DNA of 64,000 nt from Brevundimonas pondensis (GCF_017487345.1 NZ_CP062006.1:1928001-1992000), one strand, 5' to 3'; positions 49,575-61,063 are shown, counted from the first letter of the stretch. The notes: generated by a model from the sequence alone, not told the origin. Translations and numbers: made by a program.

Positions 49575-50414
49575 ATGGTGCTCCAACGCGATGACATGGA
49601 CGAAGTCCCCAGAGCCGTCGTGGCTTTGGGCCGACTATACCCGCCCGCCTTCGAGCTGGGCGAGCACCGCCATCGCCGGGCCCAGTTTCTCTACGCCGCC
49701 AGCGGCGTCATGGTGGTCAGCACGCCTCACGGAGCCTGGGTGGCGCCTCCGGAACGCGGCGTCTGGATACCTGGCGAGACGCCCCACGCCGTGAAGATGG
49801 TCGGTTCCGTGCAAACCCGCAGCGTCCTGATCGAGGCCGGCGAATGCGCGGCCAGATCCAGGACCTGCGAAGTCGTCGCCGTCTCGCCGCTGCTGCGCCA
49901 GCTTCTTCTGGAAGCCTTCGACGTACCCACCGAATACGACCTTGCGGGGCGCGACGGTCTCGTGATGAGCCTGCTGTTGAACGAGATCGACAAGGCGCCT
50001 CCAGCGGGCTTCGCCGTCCCCTTCCCGTCTCACGCCGCCCTGGCCGAGCTCTGCCAGGCCTTTCTGAACAGGCCCCAGGCAAACGCCACCATCGACGGCT
50101 TCGCCGACCGCCTCGCCATGAATCGGCGCCGCTTCACGCGTCTGTTCCGACAGGAGACGGGACTGAGCTTCGGAGAATGGAGGCAGAGGGCATGTCTCGC
50201 CGTCGCCTTGCCCCGGCTCGCGGCGGGCGAAGCCGTCACAACCATCGCGCTTGACCTCGGCTACGAGGGAGCCGGCAACTTCTCGACCATGTTCAAGCGC
50301 CAGGTGGGGGTCGCCCCGAGCCTCTATCTCCCCCATTCCGGCCCCAGTGTTCGGACCGGACATGCGGCCCCCCAATCCCGAGCCCGTGGAAAGCTCGCCG
50401 AGGCGGACGCCTAG
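49575..50414 (+). CDS. AraC family transcriptional regulator
   Basis: A 279-residue protein: an N-terminal cupin-type domain (LGEHRHRRAQFLYAASG, GVWIPGETPHAVKM) and two HTH motifs in the last 100 residues (IDGFADRLAMNRRRFTRLF; VTTIALDLGYEGAGNFSTMF). The RHRRAQFLYAASG segment is typical of the exporter-linked AraC subgroup. It faces the Fsr-like exporter divergently and probably regulates it. Its stop overlaps the convergent TPR gene by four bases (CTAG). Confidence 0.9.
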   Translation: MVLQRDDMDEVPRAVVALGRLYPPAFELGEHRHRRAQFLYAASGVMVVSTPHGAWVAPPERGVWIPGETPHAVKMVGSVQTRSVLIEAGECAARSRTCEVVAVSPLLRQLLLEAFDVPTEYDLAGRDGLVMSLLLNEIDKAPPAGFAVPFPSHAALAELCQAFLNRPQANATIDGFADRLAMNRRRFTRLFRQETGLSFGEWRQRACLAVALPRLAAGEAVTTIALDLGYEGAGNFSTMFKRQVGVAPSLYLPHSGPSVRTGHAAPQSRARGKLAEADA

Positions 50415-52339
50415 TTCAGCAGAGACGTCACGGCCGTCCGGTCCGCAGGGCTCAAATCCATCCGGGATGCGGCGCTGAAGCTTCCTCGCGCCGCTTCAGT
50501 CTGTCCCGCCGCCTGCGCCCGGCCCAGCGCCAGATGCAGCGCGCCCCAGTTGGGCGCCAGCCTTACAGCCTCGCGATATTTCCTGGCCGCCTCTGAAGGC
50601 TTGTTCTGCATCATCAGGGCGTCCCCCCAGAACTTGCGCGGCTCAGCCCAGTTTGGCCCCTTCTCGACTGCAAGCCGCGCCTGGAGGATGGCCCGAGCCG
50701 GATCGCGCCGCACGAGATAAGCCTCGGCCCAGTCGGCGTGCGCCGTGGGAAGAGAGGGCGTGATCCGCACGCTCTCGCGCAACCAGTGATCCGCCGCGCG
50801 GCCATTGCCGGCATAGGCCTCGACCAGTCCACGCGCGCGAACGCAGGGCGCGCAGTCCAGCTTGGTCGGTATGATCGCCGCCCGGGCTTCGTCGATCTGA
50901 CCGAGCCGGGCGTGGGCCGCCGCCAGGACCGCGCGGTTGCCGGCGCTCAGATCGGCCTGGGCAGGGCCCCGCTGAAACGCGGAGCTCGCCGCAAGAACTC
51001 GAGCGACATGATCGCGCGCCGCCGCCCAGTCCCCGACCGACATCGCGAATTGCGACTGGTATTCGAACTCCGGTCCAAACTGCATCTGAAGCTTGGCCAT
51101 AGCTTCCGGCGCCAACAGGCCATGCTCCTGCAGCACTCGTCGTGCGGCCGGCAGGTCATGAGCCGCAGCATAGGCCACGGCCGCCGCGACCGGAGCGCTC
51201 GCCGTCCCCTGCGACCAGGGCGAGAGGCCAATGCCCTTCTCGGCGCGTTGGGACGCCTGACGCGTGTCGCCGACAATCCCCGCCCGGATCAGATGGGCCT
51301 GATTGAGCATGTCCTCCGCCCAACCCGACTGGAGCTCACGGCGAGCGTCGGCGGCGTGAGCCACAAAGTCCCCGAGGGTCGTATAGCCCTGTTCCTCGCG
51401 TCCGTCGGCGCCAAGGGACATCGCCAGGTTGAACATCGCCGGCGTGAATCTCGGGTTCAATCTCAACGCGGCCTGCAGATTGCGGTGCCGTTCCGCAGAG
51501 GTCTCCGCGAGATTGGACAGGCCGTAATAGCCCCACAGCCGCTCATCCTTGTCCGAGCCGGCGACCAGAGCCTGAAACACCGCCTTGGCTTCGTCGTTGC
51601 GGTTCTGCTGCACCAGCCAGACCGCATACCGAAAAGGCTGGGTCTCGGCATAGATGGCCTCAGCCCCTTGCTGCAGCAACGCATCCAGGTTCGCCTCGGC
51701 GCCCTCCCCCCTCGTGGCGGGGTTCGTGCCCACGCGCGTCGTCACCGCCAGCCGACCGTCCGTCAGCCGGAACACCTCGCCTGACAGCCGCGTCTGATCG
51801 CCCAGCCAGGCGCGCAGATAGCGACGAACCTCTCCGATCGACACGCCGGTGTTGGGGATTTCGATCTCGATGTCGCCGCCCCAATCATTGGCGTAGGTCG
51901 AGGCCGCCCGCGTGGATTCAGTCTGCGCCTGCATGCGGGAGAGCTTGTCGAGCATCTGGGCCGCCAACACCGGCCCGCTCAGCCCGCGCTCCACCAGATC
52001 GGGCGGTGCGGCGAACGGCTCGACCACCACCCCCTTGGCCTGCGAGGCGTCCCAAACCAGCAGGCATGCCCCCGCCAGGACGCAAACGCCAAGCGCCGTG
52101 ATGATGAAGTCGCGCCACCGCTGGCGGCCCAGTTGCGCAGTCTGCGCCTCGATCAGTCGCTCATTCTTCTGCAGAACCCGCCGCGCCGGACTCTCGAGGT
52201 CTGGATCGTGACGCCCCGTTTCCAAAGCGATGTCGATGGGGTTTGTCGTTGGTGGAACACCTGCGGCCGGCGCCTTCGGTAGTTCACCCGCCTTGCTGTC
52301 CCCGCCTCGTGCGACCTTCATGTCCATGCCCCCCGACAC
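50411..52339 (-). CDS. TPR-repeat inner-membrane protein
   Basis: About 640 residues. A cytoplasmic N-terminal segment of about 80 residues precedes one membrane helix (FIITALGVCVLAGACLLVW). A periplasmic domain follows (WGGDIEIEIPNTGVSIGEVRRYLRAWLGD), then several TPR-type helices (EAKAVFQALVAGSDKDERLWGYYGLS; PSEAARKYREAVRLAPNWGALH). The start could be GTG 52339, ATG 52327 or ATG 52321; the GGGGGG tract best fits 52321. It may be a scaffold or a signalling adaptor. The family is unknown to me. Confidence 0.75.
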   Translation of the reverse strand: MSGGMDMKVARGGDSKAGELPKAPAAGVPPTTNPIDIALETGRHDPDLESPARRVLQKNERLIEAQTAQLGRQRWRDFIITALGVCVLAGACLLVWDASQAKGVVVEPFAAPPDLVERGLSGPVLAAQMLDKLSRMQAQTESTRAASTYANDWGGDIEIEIPNTGVSIGEVRRYLRAWLGDQTRLSGEVFRLTDGRLAVTTRVGTNPATRGEGAEANLDALLQQGAEAIYAETQPFRYAVWLVQQNRNDEAKAVFQALVAGSDKDERLWGYYGLSNLAETSAERHRNLQAALRLNPRFTPAMFNLAMSLGADGREEQGYTTLGDFVAHAADARRELQSGWAEDMLNQAHLIRAGIVGDTRQASQRAEKGIGLSPWSQGTASAPVAAAVAYAAAHDLPAARRVLQEHGLLAPEAMAKLQMQFGPEFEYQSQFAMSVGDWAAARDHVARVLAASSAFQRGPAQADLSAGNRAVLAAAHARLGQIDEARAAIIPTKLDCAPCVRARGLVEAYAGNGRAADHWLRESVRITPSLPTAHADWAEAYLVRRDPARAILQARLAVEKGPNWAEPRKFWGDALMMQNKPSEAARKYREAVRLAPNWGALHLALGRAQAAGQTEAARGSFSAASRMDLSPADRTAVTSLLN

Positions 52340-52647
52340 TCACAAATAACGTCACTATCGGAGCTATTGACTGACGTGTCGAGGAAGGCCCGTGTCAGCG
52401 CTCCCCCCAGCCTCAGCCTCAATCGTTCGTCTAGCCACGTCGGAGGGCGCACGTCCGGAGCAAGGCGCCGGATCGTATTGGAGAGATCGTCGGCCACCTG
52501 AGGTGTGCGCCGCCGGACCCAATCGTAACGAAACGCCGCACCCGCCAGGTCGAGAGAAGGCCTCTTGGATGATCACGACGAACCAAGGATGCGGATGCTT
52601 TGTCGTGCACCCGACGATCTGCCCCATCTCGACATATGTGACGCCTG
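52340..52647. other. Non-coding gap of 308 bases
   Basis: Frames on both strands here lack ribosome sites and coding character, and no RNA gene or promoter match was found. Nothing recognisable beyond the upstream region of the TPR gene. Confidence 0.4.
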
Positions 52648-53148
52648 TCAGCCCAGATTGACGTCCGCGACGCCGCCAGCATCAGGCGTGCTCTTGGTCA
52701 GGTTCGCCTTGAGTATCTGGTAGCCGAAGCCGAGCATGCCCGTGTCCGAAACCCAGACCCGCCCATCATCGGCATCAAAGCGTATGAGGGTCAGATGAGG
52801 ATCGGCCTTTCCATCGGGATACCAGGCCGCAACGACCGGGTTCCAGAAGCGGTCGATGCGCTCGCGATCCAGATCGATCGCCAGCCTCCCGTGAATACAG
52901 GCCTGAAGCTTCTCGTCCTTGGCCTGGTAGCAGAACATTCCCATCTGACCGCCGGCGGCGACGTCTCGAGCGAAGTCCGTGTCGTTGCGCGTGAAAAACC
53001 AGATCGTTCCGGTTTCAGGCTCGCCAAATCCCGTCATCGGCTGGTGATGATAACCTGGTCGGTCGATCCCGAGCATGCCCGTGTTGGAGTGCTTGAGGCT
53101 TTTCCAAAACGCCGTCTCCGCCTCGGCTGGAGTCAGATGATCACTCAT
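52648..53148 (-). CDS. Pyridoxamine-5'-phosphate-oxidase-fold general stress protein
   Basis: A 166-residue protein starting at MSDHLTPAEAETAFWK, with AAGGAG upstream. The split-barrel flavin fold shows as HSNTGMLGI, TIWFFTRNDTDFARDV, LQACIHGRLAIDLD and FWNPVVAAWYPDG, as in general stress protein 26 (PPOX family). It probably binds FMN or F420/haem-like cofactors and acts in redox stress. A sigma-EcfG promoter lies 26 bases upstream. Confidence 0.88.
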   Translation of the reverse strand: MSDHLTPAEAETAFWKSLKHSNTGMLGIDRPGYHHQPMTGFGEPETGTIWFFTRNDTDFARDVAAGGQMGMFCYQAKDEKLQACIHGRLAIDLDRERIDRFWNPVVAAWYPDGKADPHLTLIRFDADDGRVWVSDTGMLGFGYQILKANLTKSTPDAGGVADVNLG

Positions 53149-53173
53149 GAAACGTCTCCTTTTGTCAGCGATC

Positions 53174-53198
53174 AACCGATCGGCCGGAAACAGGTTCC
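53174..53198 (-). promoter_or_regulatory. Predicted sigma-EcfG promoter for the PPOX gene
   Basis: Minus strand GGAAC (53198-53194), a 16-base spacer, GGTT (53177-53174). Leader and ribosome site are intact downstream. Confidence 0.7.
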
Positions 53199-53319
53199 TG
53201 AGCACATAAGGCGGCATAGCGGCCTCTACCCGGCGCTGCGGATAGCCATCAAACGCTTTCAAGGCACAGCCAAGGCGCAGATAAGATCGTGAGGTCCGAC
53301 GATACACCTCGGCCTTACT

Positions 53320-53466
53320 TCAGGTGTCGTCCCCTGTGGACGCAGGCGCCCCGTCGTCGTCACCTTCATCGCGACTGGGCGTGACTGGCTTGCGCCTGCT
53401 CCGTCTTATGGCGACGACGGCGATAGCGGTGAACACAACACCAAGACCGAAGAGAACGAAGTTCAT
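53320..53466 (-). CDS. 48-residue single-pass membrane protein
   Basis: ATG 53466 has GGAG eight bases upstream. The frame gives a membrane helix (MNFVLFGLGVVFTAIAVVAI), then RRSRRKP and an acidic tail (DEGDDDG) to a TGA at 53320. Helix, basic stop-transfer and acidic tail are typical of small inner-membrane proteins. No family is known. It is the first of several small genes of lower GC content in the 53-54.5 kb stretch. Confidence 0.5.
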   Translation of the reverse strand: MNFVLFGLGVVFTAIAVVAIRRSRRKPVTPSRDEGDDDGAPASTGDDT

Positions 53467-53665
53467 CGGTCATCTCCAGAACGAAACGGGAGTTGGATGA
53501 GCATCCTCCCCCGTTTGCGAGTGAGTGGACTTGCGAGCCTGATCGGCAGGAATACGGTCCGTCATTAGGGATGAGCGTCGATCGTCATCCTGACGTTCCG
53601 AACTGAGCGGATGGATGCCCGTATGCGTCCCGGAACCAGCGACGACCGCCTGACGTGTGCCGTTC

Positions 53666-53773
53666 TCATCCCAACGCAACAATACCTTGGGCGAGGACGC
53701 CAAGGCTTACCAGAGTGAAGATGGCGGTGGCGCAAATCATGAGGATCAGCAGCTTGTATCCAGAACGCTTCAT
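53666..53773 (-). CDS. 35-residue membrane peptide
   Basis: ATG 53773 is preceded by AGGAG at 5-base spacing. The product (MKRSGYKLLILMICATAIF, then TLVSLGVLAQGIVALG) is one hydrophobic helix with a basic start. It is too short to place in a family. The ribosome site and topology support a real small protein. Confidence 0.45.
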   Translation of the reverse strand: MKRSGYKLLILMICATAIFTLVSLGVLAQGIVALG

Positions 53774-54027
53774 CGACACTCCTGGAGCATTGCGAAACGC
53801 GCAAAGGGGTTGGTGAGACCTGCCCAACCACCGAGCTTGGAAAACCGACCCGAGCCTTCACGACAGCGGACTGAAGCACGGAAGGGAAATATGGAGACCA
53901 ACATAGGTTAGGACGCGCCGACGCTCTTCAGTGTAGCTTGGCTGCATTGCGGGCCGTGATCATCCAAACTGGAAGAGACCGGTGGCGCACGCCGCAAACT
54001 CCCGCCTTTTGGTCTGAGAGGATTGCT

Positions 54028-54258
54028 GTGGTCTATTTCTGTTTGATCGAAACCGGCGGCCCGACTGCCTCGCACCTCGAGGTCCTGGAAGCCGAATGCG
54101 CCCAGACCGCCACGAGCGAAGCCAGGCAACTGATGGCGCGGCACGCTAGCGCCGTCATGGTGCATGTGATCCACGGCGATGAAACCGTGGCCTCAATCCC
54201 TGCAGCAATCGCCACGGCTGGGTTCGACGGGGCCGATGGATCAGGCTCGGGCGTCTAG
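54028..54258 (+). CDS. Small hypothetical protein, 76 aa
   Basis: GTG 54028 (MVYFCLIETGGPTASHLEV) with GAGAGG upstream. The product is a compact alpha/beta chain (ECAQTATSEARQLMARHA, AVMVHVIHGDETVASIP). It resembles short proteins of unknown function common in Caulobacterales genomes; the family is not recognised. It lies near tRNA-Val in the lower-GC stretch. Confidence 0.5.
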   Translation: MVYFCLIETGGPTASHLEVLEAECAQTATSEARQLMARHASAVMVHVIHGDETVASIPAAIATAGFDGADGSGSGV

Positions 54259-54477
54259 TCGGCGCCTCAACACCCCCCCGCCCATCATGCGAACTATCAT
54301 CAAGCGGTGATCGCTGGGGGCCAAACAGGCCTCGAGCGGCCAGAACCCTTTCAGGACGTTTCAGCGAATTCCGCAGAAACTGCCCCCCTACTGCCCCCCT
54401 TGCCCCAAATTGATCCGGATTCGGAGCATTTGGCGTCGCCAAAGACCCAGCAAATCGCTGAATTTTATAGGAAAAAA

Positions 54478-54554
54478 TGGTAGGCGGCGACGGGTTCGAA
54501 CCGCCGACCCTCTCGGTGTAAACGAGATGCTCTGACCAGCTGAGCTAGCCGCCC
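54478..54554 (-). tRNA. tRNA-Val (anticodon TAC), CCA encoded
   Basis: On the minus strand a full cloverleaf is readable: acceptor stem GGGCGGC (54554-54548) pairing with GCCGCCT, D arm TAGCTCAGCTGGTCAGAG, anticodon arm CTCG-TTTACAC-CGAG with TAC, T arm with GGTTCGAACCC, then discriminator A and encoded CCA (54480-54478). A TTTTTT run follows immediately. It lies downstream of hup. Confidence 0.95.
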
Positions 54555-54557
54555 TCA

Positions 54558-54571
54558 TGACGCGCGCGTCA
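54558..54571. repeat. 14-bp perfect palindrome next to tRNA-Val
   Basis: TGACGCGCGCGTCA at 54558-54571, three bases upstream of the tRNA 5' end and downstream of hup. It could be a processing or binding site; chance is also possible because of high local GC. Confidence 0.35.
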
Positions 54572-54595
54572 GGCGGGCTTCATGCCCGTCTATGC

Positions 54596-54871
54596 TCAGC
54601 CGTTCAAGGCGCTTTTCAATCCTTCCCCAACCCGGAAGCGGGCGGTACGCGAGGCGGGGCGGGCAATGGCCTCTCCGGTCTGCGGATTGCGGGCGGTTCC
54701 CGCCTTGCGATCGACAGCAATGAAGCTGCCGAAACCGACCAGGCGCACGTCGCGTCCATTCGTCAGCGATGACGTCACATTGTCAGTGAAGGCTTCCAGC
54801 GCCAGCTTGGCCTGGTCACGGCTGATGCCCGCCGCTTCCGCCATGACGCCGATCAGTTCGGTCTTGTTCAT
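54596..54871 (-). CDS. hup: HU-family DNA-binding protein
   Basis: A 91-residue histone-like protein starting at MNKTELIGVMAEAAGIS. VRLVGFGSFIAVDRKAG and ARNPQTGEAI are the beta-arm and DNA-bending parts of HU/IHF. It binds and bends DNA without much sequence preference and compacts the nucleoid. It lies just downstream of lon with a terminator between them, the common lon-hup order. Confidence 0.95.
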   Translation of the reverse strand: MNKTELIGVMAEAAGISRDQAKLALEAFTDNVTSSLTNGRDVRLVGFGSFIAVDRKAGTARNPQTGEAIARPASRTARFRVGEGLKSALNG

Positions 54872-54929
54872 CGAGCCCAGCTCCCCAGTATTTTCCCCGG
54901 GGCGCACTTAAGGCCTTCCTGACGCGAAC

Positions 54930-54965
54930 GTCAAAAGCAACGCGGCCCGGGTTTCCCCGAGCCGC
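54930..54965 (-). terminator. Terminator after lon
   Basis: Minus strand: GCGGCTCGGG (54965-54956), GAAA tetraloop, CCCGGGCCGC (54951-54942), then GTTGCTTTTGA. The stem is ten pairs with one G-T wobble. It ends the lon transcript before hup. Confidence 0.75.
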
Positions 54966-54992
54966 GCGCTGTCGATCAGATTGTCATCGGCC

Positions 54993-57392
<2,400 letters not shown>

Positions 57393-57506
57393 GATGCGTA
57401 CTTTCCAGGGCCTTCGTGGATCTCCGGCCCACCGAACCGGTCTGTCTTGGCGCGAATGCCTCGACGTCTCGACTCAGCCCGCCGTTAATGGCGGCTTTCA
57501 TATGAG

Positions 57507-57535
57507 TATGTGGCGCTGCGAACGCCGTGTTCAAG
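57507..57535 (-). promoter_or_regulatory. Candidate sigma-32 heat-shock promoter of lon
   Basis: Minus strand CTTGAA (57535-57530), a 14-base spacer, then CGCCACATA (57515-57507). This resembles CTTGAA and CCCCATAT, the heat-shock elements. The distance to the ATG (about 115 bases) is long but acceptable. Moderate match only. Confidence 0.35.
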
Positions 57536-57689
57536 CGTAGCGGACGCAAGGCCCACAGAAGCGTGAAACTGTGGTGACGCTGGACGGGCTGTCCGATCCT
57601 GGAAACCAAGGCGGTCGGATCGTGCTTGCGCGGCGCTGTCGCGGCCATTTATCGCCGCCACCCCCTGTGGCGCCGTTTCATCAGGGGAC

Positions 57690-57724
57690 GAAGCGAAAGG
57701 GGCGGCCCGTCGCCGGACCGCCCC
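57690..57724 (-). terminator. Terminator after clpX
   Basis: Minus strand GGGGCGG (57724-57718) pairs with CCGCCCC (57705-57699), followed by TTTCGCTTC. It lies 24 bases past the clpX stop. Confidence 0.6.
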
Positions 57725-57748
57725 CTGCGTCTGTGACTGGCGTCAGCC

Positions 57749-59017
57749 TCAGGCCGCGCCGTCGGCCTTCTTCTTGGAGGCTTCCGAGTAGATCAGCAGC
57801 GGCTGAGCGCGGCCCTCGATCACCTCGGCGTTGACCACGACTTCTTCGACGCCCTCGAAGGTCGGCAGTTCGAACATGGTCTCCAGCAGGATGCCTTCCA
57901 GGATGGAACGCAGGCCGCGGGCACCGGTCTTGCGGGTGATCGCCTTCTTGGCCACCGCCGACAGGGCGTCGTCGGTGAAAGTCAGCGTCACGTTCTCCAT
58001 CTCGAACAGGCGCTTGTACTGCTTGACCAGGGCGTTCTTCGGCTCGGTCAGGATCTTGATCAGCGCCGTCTCGTCCAGGTCTTCCAGCGTCGCCAGAACC
58101 GGCAGACGGCCGATGAACTCAGGGATCAGGCCGAAGCGCATCAGGTCGTCAGGCTCCACCTGCTTCAGAATCTCGCCGGTGCGACGTTCGTCGATCTCCT
58201 TGACCTTGGCGCCGAAGCCGATCGAGGCTCCCTCGCCGCGCGCCGAGATCACCTTCTCCAGGCCAGCGAAGGCGCCGCCGACGATGAACAGGATGTTGGC
58301 GGTGTCGACCTGCAGGAACTCCTGCTGCGGATGCTTGCGGCCGCCTTGCGGAGGCACGGAGGCGACGGTGCCTTCCATGATCTTCAGCAGGGCCTGCTGC
58401 ACGCCTTCGCCCGACACGTCGCGGGTGATCGACGGGTTGTCCGACTTGCGCGAGATCTTGTCGATTTCGTCGATGTAGACAATGCCGCGCTGAGCCCGCT
58501 CGACGTTGTAGTCCGAGGCCTGGAGCAGCTTCAGGATGATGTTCTCGACATCTTCACCCACGTAACCGGCTTCGGTCAGGGTCGTGGCGTCGGCCATGGT
58601 GAAGGGCACGTCGATGATGCGCGCCAGCGTCTGGGCCAGCAGCGTCTTGCCCGAGCCGGTCGGCCCGATCAGCATGATGTTCGACTTGGCCAGCTCGACG
58701 TCGTTGTTCTTCGTCGCGTGGTTCAGGCGCTTGTAGTGGTTGTGGACGGCGACGCTCAGCACCTTCTTGGCGTGGCTCTGGCCGATCACATAGTCGTCCA
58801 GGACGTCGCGGATCTCCTTCGGAGTCGGCACGCCGTCCTTGGTCGTCTTGAAGGCGATCTTGTGCTCTTCGCGGATGATATCCATGCACAGTTCGACGCA
58901 TTCATCGCAGATGAACACCGTCGGTCCTGCAATCAGCTTGCGGACTTCGTGCTGGCTCTTGCCGCAGAACGAGCAATAGAGCGTGCTTTTGGCGTCTGTG
59001 CCGGCGGCTTTGGTCAT
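57749..59017 (-). CDS. clpX: ATP-dependent Clp protease ATP-binding subunit ClpX
   Basis: A 422-residue AAA+ unfoldase: the N-terminal four-cysteine zinc domain ([24 protein letters not shown]), Walker [11 protein letters not shown], Walker [12 protein letters not shown], the ClpP-binding IGF-type loop region and the sensor-2 arginine in TGARGLRSI. It feeds tagged proteins into ClpP; in Caulobacter ClpXP is essential and drives cell-cycle proteolysis such as CtrA removal. As in Caulobacter, it is separated from clpP and transcribed separately. A GAGAAGGG precedes the ATG. Confidence 0.97.
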   Translation of the reverse strand: MTKAAGTDAKSTLYCSFCGKSQHEVRKLIAGPTVFICDECVELCMDIIREEHKIAFKTTKDGVPTPKEIRDVLDDYVIGQSHAKKVLSVAVHNHYKRLNHATKNNDVELAKSNIMLIGPTGSGKTLLAQTLARIIDVPFTMADATTLTEAGYVGEDVENIILKLLQASDYNVERAQRGIVYIDEIDKISRKSDNPSITRDVSGEGVQQALLKIMEGTVASVPPQGGRKHPQQEFLQVDTANILFIVGGAFAGLEKVISARGEGASIGFGAKVKEIDERRTGEILKQVEPDDLMRFGLIPEFIGRLPVLATLEDLDETALIKILTEPKNALVKQYKRLFEMENVTLTFTDDALSAVAKKAITRKTGARGLRSILEGILLETMFELPTFEGVEEVVVNAEVIEGRAQPLLIYSEASKKKADGAA

Positions 59018-59210
59018 AGACCCTTCTCACTCCCGCGATCCGGCCCGACATGGGACGAAAGGCGCTTACCTCGTCATTGATCCGTGAATCTATGCACGAA
59101 GGTCTTCAAAAAAAGACAATCACCCATCACACGTTCCGCCACAACCCTGTTGCGACACGACAAAGCGCGAACAGGGACGGACAGGACAGTTTCTATGGGG
59201 ATCACGGCTA

Positions 59211-59858
59211 ATGTCTGACATGGGCGCCGCACAATCGTTTCGCCAGTCCCCCGCCGGGGACCGCCCGATCGTCGCCTTCGACTTCGACGGCACCCTGACG
59301 ATTCGCGACAGCTTCACCGCCTTCCTCCGCTGGCGGGCCGGCCCGGCGGGCTGGGCCATCGGGCTGGCCAAGATGACGCCGGCCCTGGCCGCCTACATCG
59401 GCGACCGCGACCGGGGACGGATCAAGGCCGCATCGGTGCGGGAGTTCCTGCACGGCGTGGAGCGTCAGACGCTGGAGGCCGAGGCCGAGCGTTACGCCGA
59501 TCAGGTCTGGGACCGCTTCATGCGCCCCGACGCCCTCGCCTGCTGGAAAGCCTGGGGCGAGAAAGGCGCTCACCGCGTCATCGTCACCGCCTCTCCGGAA
59601 ACGACCGTCGCTCCGTTTGCTCGTCGCCTCGGCGCCGAGGGACTGCTGGGCACCCAGTTGGTGTTCGACGCCCAGGACCGCGTCACCGGCGCCTTCGCGG
59701 GCGAAAACTGTCGGGGCGAGGAAAAAGTCCGTCGCCTGCGCGCCGCCTATGGCGAGGACATGAAGCTGACCGCCGCCTATGGCGACACCTCAGGCGACAC
59801 CGAAATGATCGCCGTCGCCGCTGAAAAAGGCTTCCGCGTCTTCACCGGTCATCCGTGA
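59211..59858 (+). CDS. cicA: HAD-superfamily subfamily IB phosphatase, CicA-like
   Basis: A 215-residue HAD phosphatase: motif I DFDGTLT (about 24-30), motif II VTASPET, motif IV GDTSGDTEMI. The order resembles phosphoserine phosphatase-like IB enzymes. It lies between clpP and clpX but points the other way, exactly as reported for Caulobacter crescentus cicA, whose overproduction disturbs growth and division. Its natural substrate is unknown. The gene symbol rests on this position and on motif resemblance. Confidence 0.85.
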   Translation: MSDMGAAQSFRQSPAGDRPIVAFDFDGTLTIRDSFTAFLRWRAGPAGWAIGLAKMTPALAAYIGDRDRGRIKAASVREFLHGVERQTLEAEAERYADQVWDRFMRPDALACWKAWGEKGAHRVIVTASPETTVAPFARRLGAEGLLGTQLVFDAQDRVTGAFAGENCRGEEKVRRLRAAYGEDMKLTAAYGDTSGDTEMIAVAAEKGFRVFTGHP

Positions 59859-59875
59859 GGAAACGACGCCAGCCG

Positions 59876-60196
59876 TCAGTGACCGTCGGCGTCCACGTCA
59901 AAAACCATGGCCCGACCACGCGAGGTCGGGTTCCAACCCGCCTCCGTCGCCGAGACCACGGCGTTGCGCACCGCATCGACGTTGACTCGCTGCTTCTCTA
60001 CGTCCGGCCGGCCATTGGGACGCAACGGCGGCGGGAACTGGATGATGGCCTCACGCTTGAAGTCGACCAGACGCAGGGTGACGGCCATGCCCTCCCACTC
60101 CCCGCCTGACTTGGGCTGAGGCTGGCGACGGATCTCCCACTCATAGATGTCGCCGTCGACTTCGACGGCGCCTTTGGAATCGCGCGTGTACTGCAT
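59876..60196 (-). CDS. Conserved hypothetical protein, 106 aa
   Basis: Starts at MQYTRDSKGAVEVDGDIYEW and has a beta-rich pattern (WEIRRQPQP, GMAVTLRLVDFKREAIIQF) and a C-terminal ATEAGWNPTSRGRAMVFDVD. The family is not recognised. It lies downstream of clpP on the same strand; the hairpin at 60214 separates them. The gene is convergent with cicA. Confidence 0.65.
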   Translation of the reverse strand: MQYTRDSKGAVEVDGDIYEWEIRRQPQPKSGGEWEGMAVTLRLVDFKREAIIQFPPPLRPNGRPDVEKQRVNVDAVRNAVVSATEAGWNPTSRGRAMVFDVDADGH

Positions 60197-60213
60197 GAAG
60201 GCCTGATAGCACG

Positions 60214-60231
60214 GGCCTCGAAACGATTCGA
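60214..60231. terminator. 7-bp perfect hairpin downstream of clpP
   Basis: CCTCGAA (60214-60220), loop ACGA, TTCGAGG (60225-60231). It lies 56 bases past the clpP stop. A terminator following clpP has been reported in Caulobacter; no T-run is present here, so its strength is uncertain. Confidence 0.45.
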
Positions 60232-60286
60232 GGCGGAGCCTGTCGCCAGACCCCGCCTCGTTGATCTCGGAACCTAACGGCTAGGC

Positions 60287-60928
60287 TCAGGGAGCCTTCA
60301 CGCCGTCGTCGTCGGCCTGGGTGCGCTTGTCGTAGACGTGGTCGACGATGCCCCAAGCCTTGGCTTCTTCGGCCGTCATGAAGTGGTCGCGGTCCAGGGT
60401 GCGCTCGACTTCCTCATAGGTCCGGCCCGTGTGCTGGACGTAGATCTCGTTCAGGCGACGCTTGGTGGCGATGATGTCCTCGGCGTGGCGCTCGATGTCC
60501 GAAGCCGTGCCGCGGAAGCCGCCCGAGGGCTGGTGCACCATGACGCGCGCGTTCGGCAGGGCGATGCGCTGGCCGGCTTCACCGGCGGTCAGGATCAGCG
60601 AGCCGGCCGAGGCGGCCATGCCCATGACCACGGTCGAGACCGGCGACTTGATGTATTGCATGGTGTCGTAGATCGCGAGCGCCGAGGTCACCTGACCGCC
60701 GGGGCTGTTGATGTACATGCTGATCTCCTTCTTCGGGTTTTCCGATTCCAGGAACAGCAGTTGGGCGCAGATCAGCGAGGCCATGCCGTCCTCGAACGGG
60801 CCGGTCAGGAAGATGATCCGCTCGCGCAGCAGGCGCGAAAAGATGTCGAACGACCGTTCGCCGCGGCTGGATTGCTCCACCACCATCGGCACCAGGTTGT
60901 TGGAGATGTAGTCGATCGGATCGCGCAT
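60287..60928 (-). CDS. clpP: ATP-dependent Clp protease proteolytic subunit ClpP
   Basis: A 213-residue serine protease. The triad is visible: S in [11 protein letters not shown] in [10 protein letters not shown], and D within the [10 protein letters not shown] segment. [11 protein letters not shown] is the handle/oxyanion region. It forms the 14-mer chamber used by ClpX (and ClpA if present). The gene is alone on its transcript, with tig upstream ending in its own terminator. Confidence 0.97.
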   Translation of the reverse strand: MRDPIDYISNNLVPMVVEQSSRGERSFDIFSRLLRERIIFLTGPFEDGMASLICAQLLFLESENPKKEISMYINSPGGQVTSALAIYDTMQYIKSPVSTVVMGMAASAGSLILTAGEAGQRIALPNARVMVHQPSGGFRGTASDIERHAEDIIATKRRLNEIYVQHTGRTYEEVERTLDRDHFMTAEEAKAWGIVDHVYDKRTQADDDGVKAP

Positions 60929-61029
60929 GAAGGCCTTCTCGAGTGCTGGGGCGGACGACTCACCGTTCGCTCGCCGGTCCCCTTTGATATCGCGTCCATA
61001 GGGCCTCGGCGCAAGGCGAAGCCGGACAG

Positions 61030-61063
61030 CAAAATCCCCGCCCCGGAAATCCGGGACGGGGAT
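61030..61063 (-). terminator. Rho-independent terminator after tig
   Basis: Minus strand: 13-base stem (61063-61051), ATTT loop, complementary stem (61046-61034) with one G-T pair, then TTTTGC. It ends the tig transcript 30 bases past its stop and isolates clpP. Confidence 0.8.

Larger units (their letters stand above)
57393..57748. other. lon upstream region, 356 bases without a gene
   Basis: The stretch holds the candidate lon promoter (57507-57535) and the clpX terminator (57690-57724). No gene or RNA is recognisable in the rest. Confidence 0.5.

Noticed and set aside
52364..52661. Short frames on both strands in the 52.3-52.6 kb gap
   Set aside because: No ribosome sites, no coding pattern, and mutually overlapping.
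53470..53703. 77-residue minus-strand frame
   Set aside because: No ribosome site and overlap with the better-supported 35-residue gene.
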